Positions 63,119 to 64,000 of a DNA stretch of 64,000 nt are shown in pieces (positions within the stretch are counted from its first letter, which is position 1; each line of letters starts with the position of its first letter). The position numbers were made by a program, and so were the translations under genes. The notes beneath the pieces are model-generated. The model was not told where the DNA came from and did no database searches. It was given only the letters and a program-made list of their open reading frames with translations. Source of the DNA: Methylocystis sp. Sn-Cys (lineage in GTDB: Bacteria; Pseudomonadota; Alphaproteobacteria; Rhizobiales; Beijerinckiaceae). The stretch is taken from the NCBI RefSeq assembly GCF_016745395.1, contig NZ_JAERVJ010000001.1, positions 124,001 to 188,000 of the forward strand. Reading direction: 5' to 3'.

Positions 63119-63676
63119 TTACTGCACAGGCTCTTCCGGCTCGCTGAGACCGAAGAGCCGGTTGCCTGTTCGGCGAATCGCCGGCAGGCGCGGATCGTCG
63201 GGGTCCTCCAGCAGCCATTGCGCGCCGACAACCGCGCAATATTGCACGAAGGCGAAGGACATCGGATCGTCGACGTCCGGGCGCATATGCGTCAACAGGC
63301 ACGCGAGCCCCTCGATTCGCGCGCAGTCGACCTGGTTCAATATCTCGCGCACGATCGGCTCGCTCGCCGCGAGACGCCGGATTTCGCGCTCGAAACGGAA
63401 ATCCAGCTCGAAGGGCTGCTCACGCATCAGCGCGCGGACTTCCGCTTCGGATTGCGCGGCCTCGTAACGCTTGCCTGCAATTTCGATCACCTGCGTGCGC
63501 CAGCGCTCCATCATGGCGCGCAGGAAGGCGTCGCGGTCTTCGAAGTGGTGGTAGAAGCTGCCGCGCGTGCGCCGCGCCGCCGCGGTGAGGCGGTCGATCG
63601 TCAGCGCCGCCGGCCCTTCTTCCGCCAGCAGCTTTGCGCCGAGCGCCAGCCAGTCTTCCTTCTTGAAACGACTCAT
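63119..63676 (-). CDS. TetR-family regulator
   Basis: A 185-residue repressor with an N-terminal TetR HTH (residues about 15-50: LTIDRLTAAARRTRGSFYHHF) and a ligand-binding helical C-terminus. It is divergent from the P450-like gene over a 90-bp spacer containing a dyad, so it probably controls that gene and itself. The ligand is unknown. Confidence 0.9.
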   Translation of the reverse strand: MSRFKKEDWLALGAKLLAEEGPAALTIDRLTAAARRTRGSFYHHFEDRDAFLRAMMERWRTQVIEIAGKRYEAAQSEAEVRALMREQPFELDFRFEREIRRLAASEPIVREILNQVDCARIEGLACLLTHMRPDVDDPMSFAFVQYCAVVGAQWLLEDPDDPRLPAIRRTGNRLFGLSEPEEPVQ

Positions 63677-63704
63677 AGGGTTAGGCTCGCACAGCGCGCG
63701 GCTC

Positions 63705-63732
63705 TTGCCAAAAACATACTATAAGGTATGGT
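63705..63732 (+). promoter_or_regulatory. Divergent promoter/TetR operator candidate
   Basis: TTGCCA (63705-63710) and TATGGT (63727-63732), 16 bp apart, form a possible promoter for the P450-like gene. The dyad CATAC/GTATG with a 6-base spacer (63715-63730) overlaps it and would be well placed for TetR binding. Confidence 0.4.
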
Positions 63733-63766
63733 ATTGCCATTATCGATTCATCAGGGGCGACCCGCG

Positions 63767-64000
63767 ATGCTTCACGATCCCGATTTCATGCCTTTCACCC
63801 CAAATGAGCGTCCGAGTTTTCGCTCGACCCAGCGTAACTTCCTCGAAAACTGGCCGCCAGCGGCGTATCGGGAGGGATTCTGGTCGTTGCGGGGCATTTG
63901 GCCGATCGTGCCGAAAACCATCTATCTGACGGACCCGGCCCTCATTGAAGAAATGCTGCTCACGCGCGCGGAATTTTTCCAACGCGACGTGATGACAATT
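63767..64000 (+). CDS. Cytochrome P450-like protein, N-terminal part (cut by window edge)
   Basis: The first 78 codons of a gene that continues past the window. The pattern (a Trp/Pro-rich start, then VPKTIYLTDPALIEEMLLTR and FFQRDVMT) resembles the N-terminus of cytochromes P450 (the 'substrate access' strand and helix B region). The haem-binding Cys lies outside, so identity is tentative. AGGGGCGA precedes the ATG. Likely regulated by the divergent TetR. Confidence 0.6.
   Translation, partial: MLHDPDFMPFTPNERPSFRSTQRNFLENWPPAAYREGFWSLRGIWPIVPKTIYLTDPALIEEMLLTRAEFFQRDVMTI

Noticed and set aside
1-64000. Insertion sequence, prophage or integrative element
   Set aside because: No transposase, integrase, phage or conjugation gene was seen; genes are mostly ordinary chromosomal ones.

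Overview
The window is GC-rich chromosomal DNA (genes on both strands, strong G/C third-position bias) from an alphaproteobacterium, most likely of the order Hyphomicrobiales (Rhizobiales). Pointers are a MucR/Ros regulator, an alphaproteobacterial-type HisRS, a TIGR02300 (FYDLN) protein, an Omp25-like barrel, a def-fmt-truA block and an SUV3-like helicase. A methylotroph-rich family such as Methylocystaceae/Beijerinckiaceae is only a guess; no diagnostic methane or methanol gene is present.

Layout. 0-5.5 kb: partial hisS preceded by a DUF123 gene, an overlapping ketone-body/PHB operon (patatin-like protein, acetoacetate decarboxylase, 3-hydroxybutyrate dehydrogenase) and a Tat-exported beta-helix protein. 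5.7-13.4 kb: dxs, a YkuD L,D-transpeptidase, a GNAT-like protein, lptM-lysA, an alpha/beta hydrolase and a UDP-glucuronate-4-epimerase-like gene. 13.5-20.6 kb: cytochrome b plus sulfite-oxidase-like molybdoprotein, truA, fmt, def, lemA, htpX-like and a Tat-exported DsbA-like protein. 20.9-31.2 kb: a coupled ThiE-like/SEL1/esterase set, argH divergent from tlpA, a GlcG/HbpS-like protein, a peroxiredoxin, recQ and an MFS exporter. 31.3-37 kb: acnA, then two tandem, independently transcribed small secreted Cys-rich proteins and another secreted orphan. 35.7-41.7 kb: a TolC-type channel with an HME-RND metal efflux pump. 42-55.4 kb: Omp25-like barrel, rarA, an orphan ParA with a histone-H1-like tail, a GreA/GreB-like factor, acuI-like, mucR, TIGR02300, tRNA-Gly(TCC), a frameshifted SEC-C remnant, a winged-helix regulator with dgkA, tex, and a coupled pair of membrane proteins. 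56-64 kb: SUV3-like helicase, GDP-mannose pyrophosphorylase, trpF, trpB without trpA, and a divergent tetR/cytochrome P450 pair cut by the window end.

The gaps are unusually rich in dispersed palindromic repeats. At least eight families (called A-H here) occur, often inside what are normally tight operons (truA|fmt, czcA|tolC, lemA|htpX, trpF|trpB), and one copy is nested inside another. I found no transposase, integrase, phage gene or CRISPR array.

The most novel-looking material is: the tandem Cys-rich secreted units at 34.07-35.09 kb, each with its own similar promoter, leader and terminator and an apparently paired gain or loss of two cysteines; a Gly-to-Ser change in the thiamine-diphosphate motif of Dxs; a MucR whose zinc finger lacks its last ligand; the ParA with a basic Ala/Lys tail; and a ThiE-like protein missing its substrate motifs.
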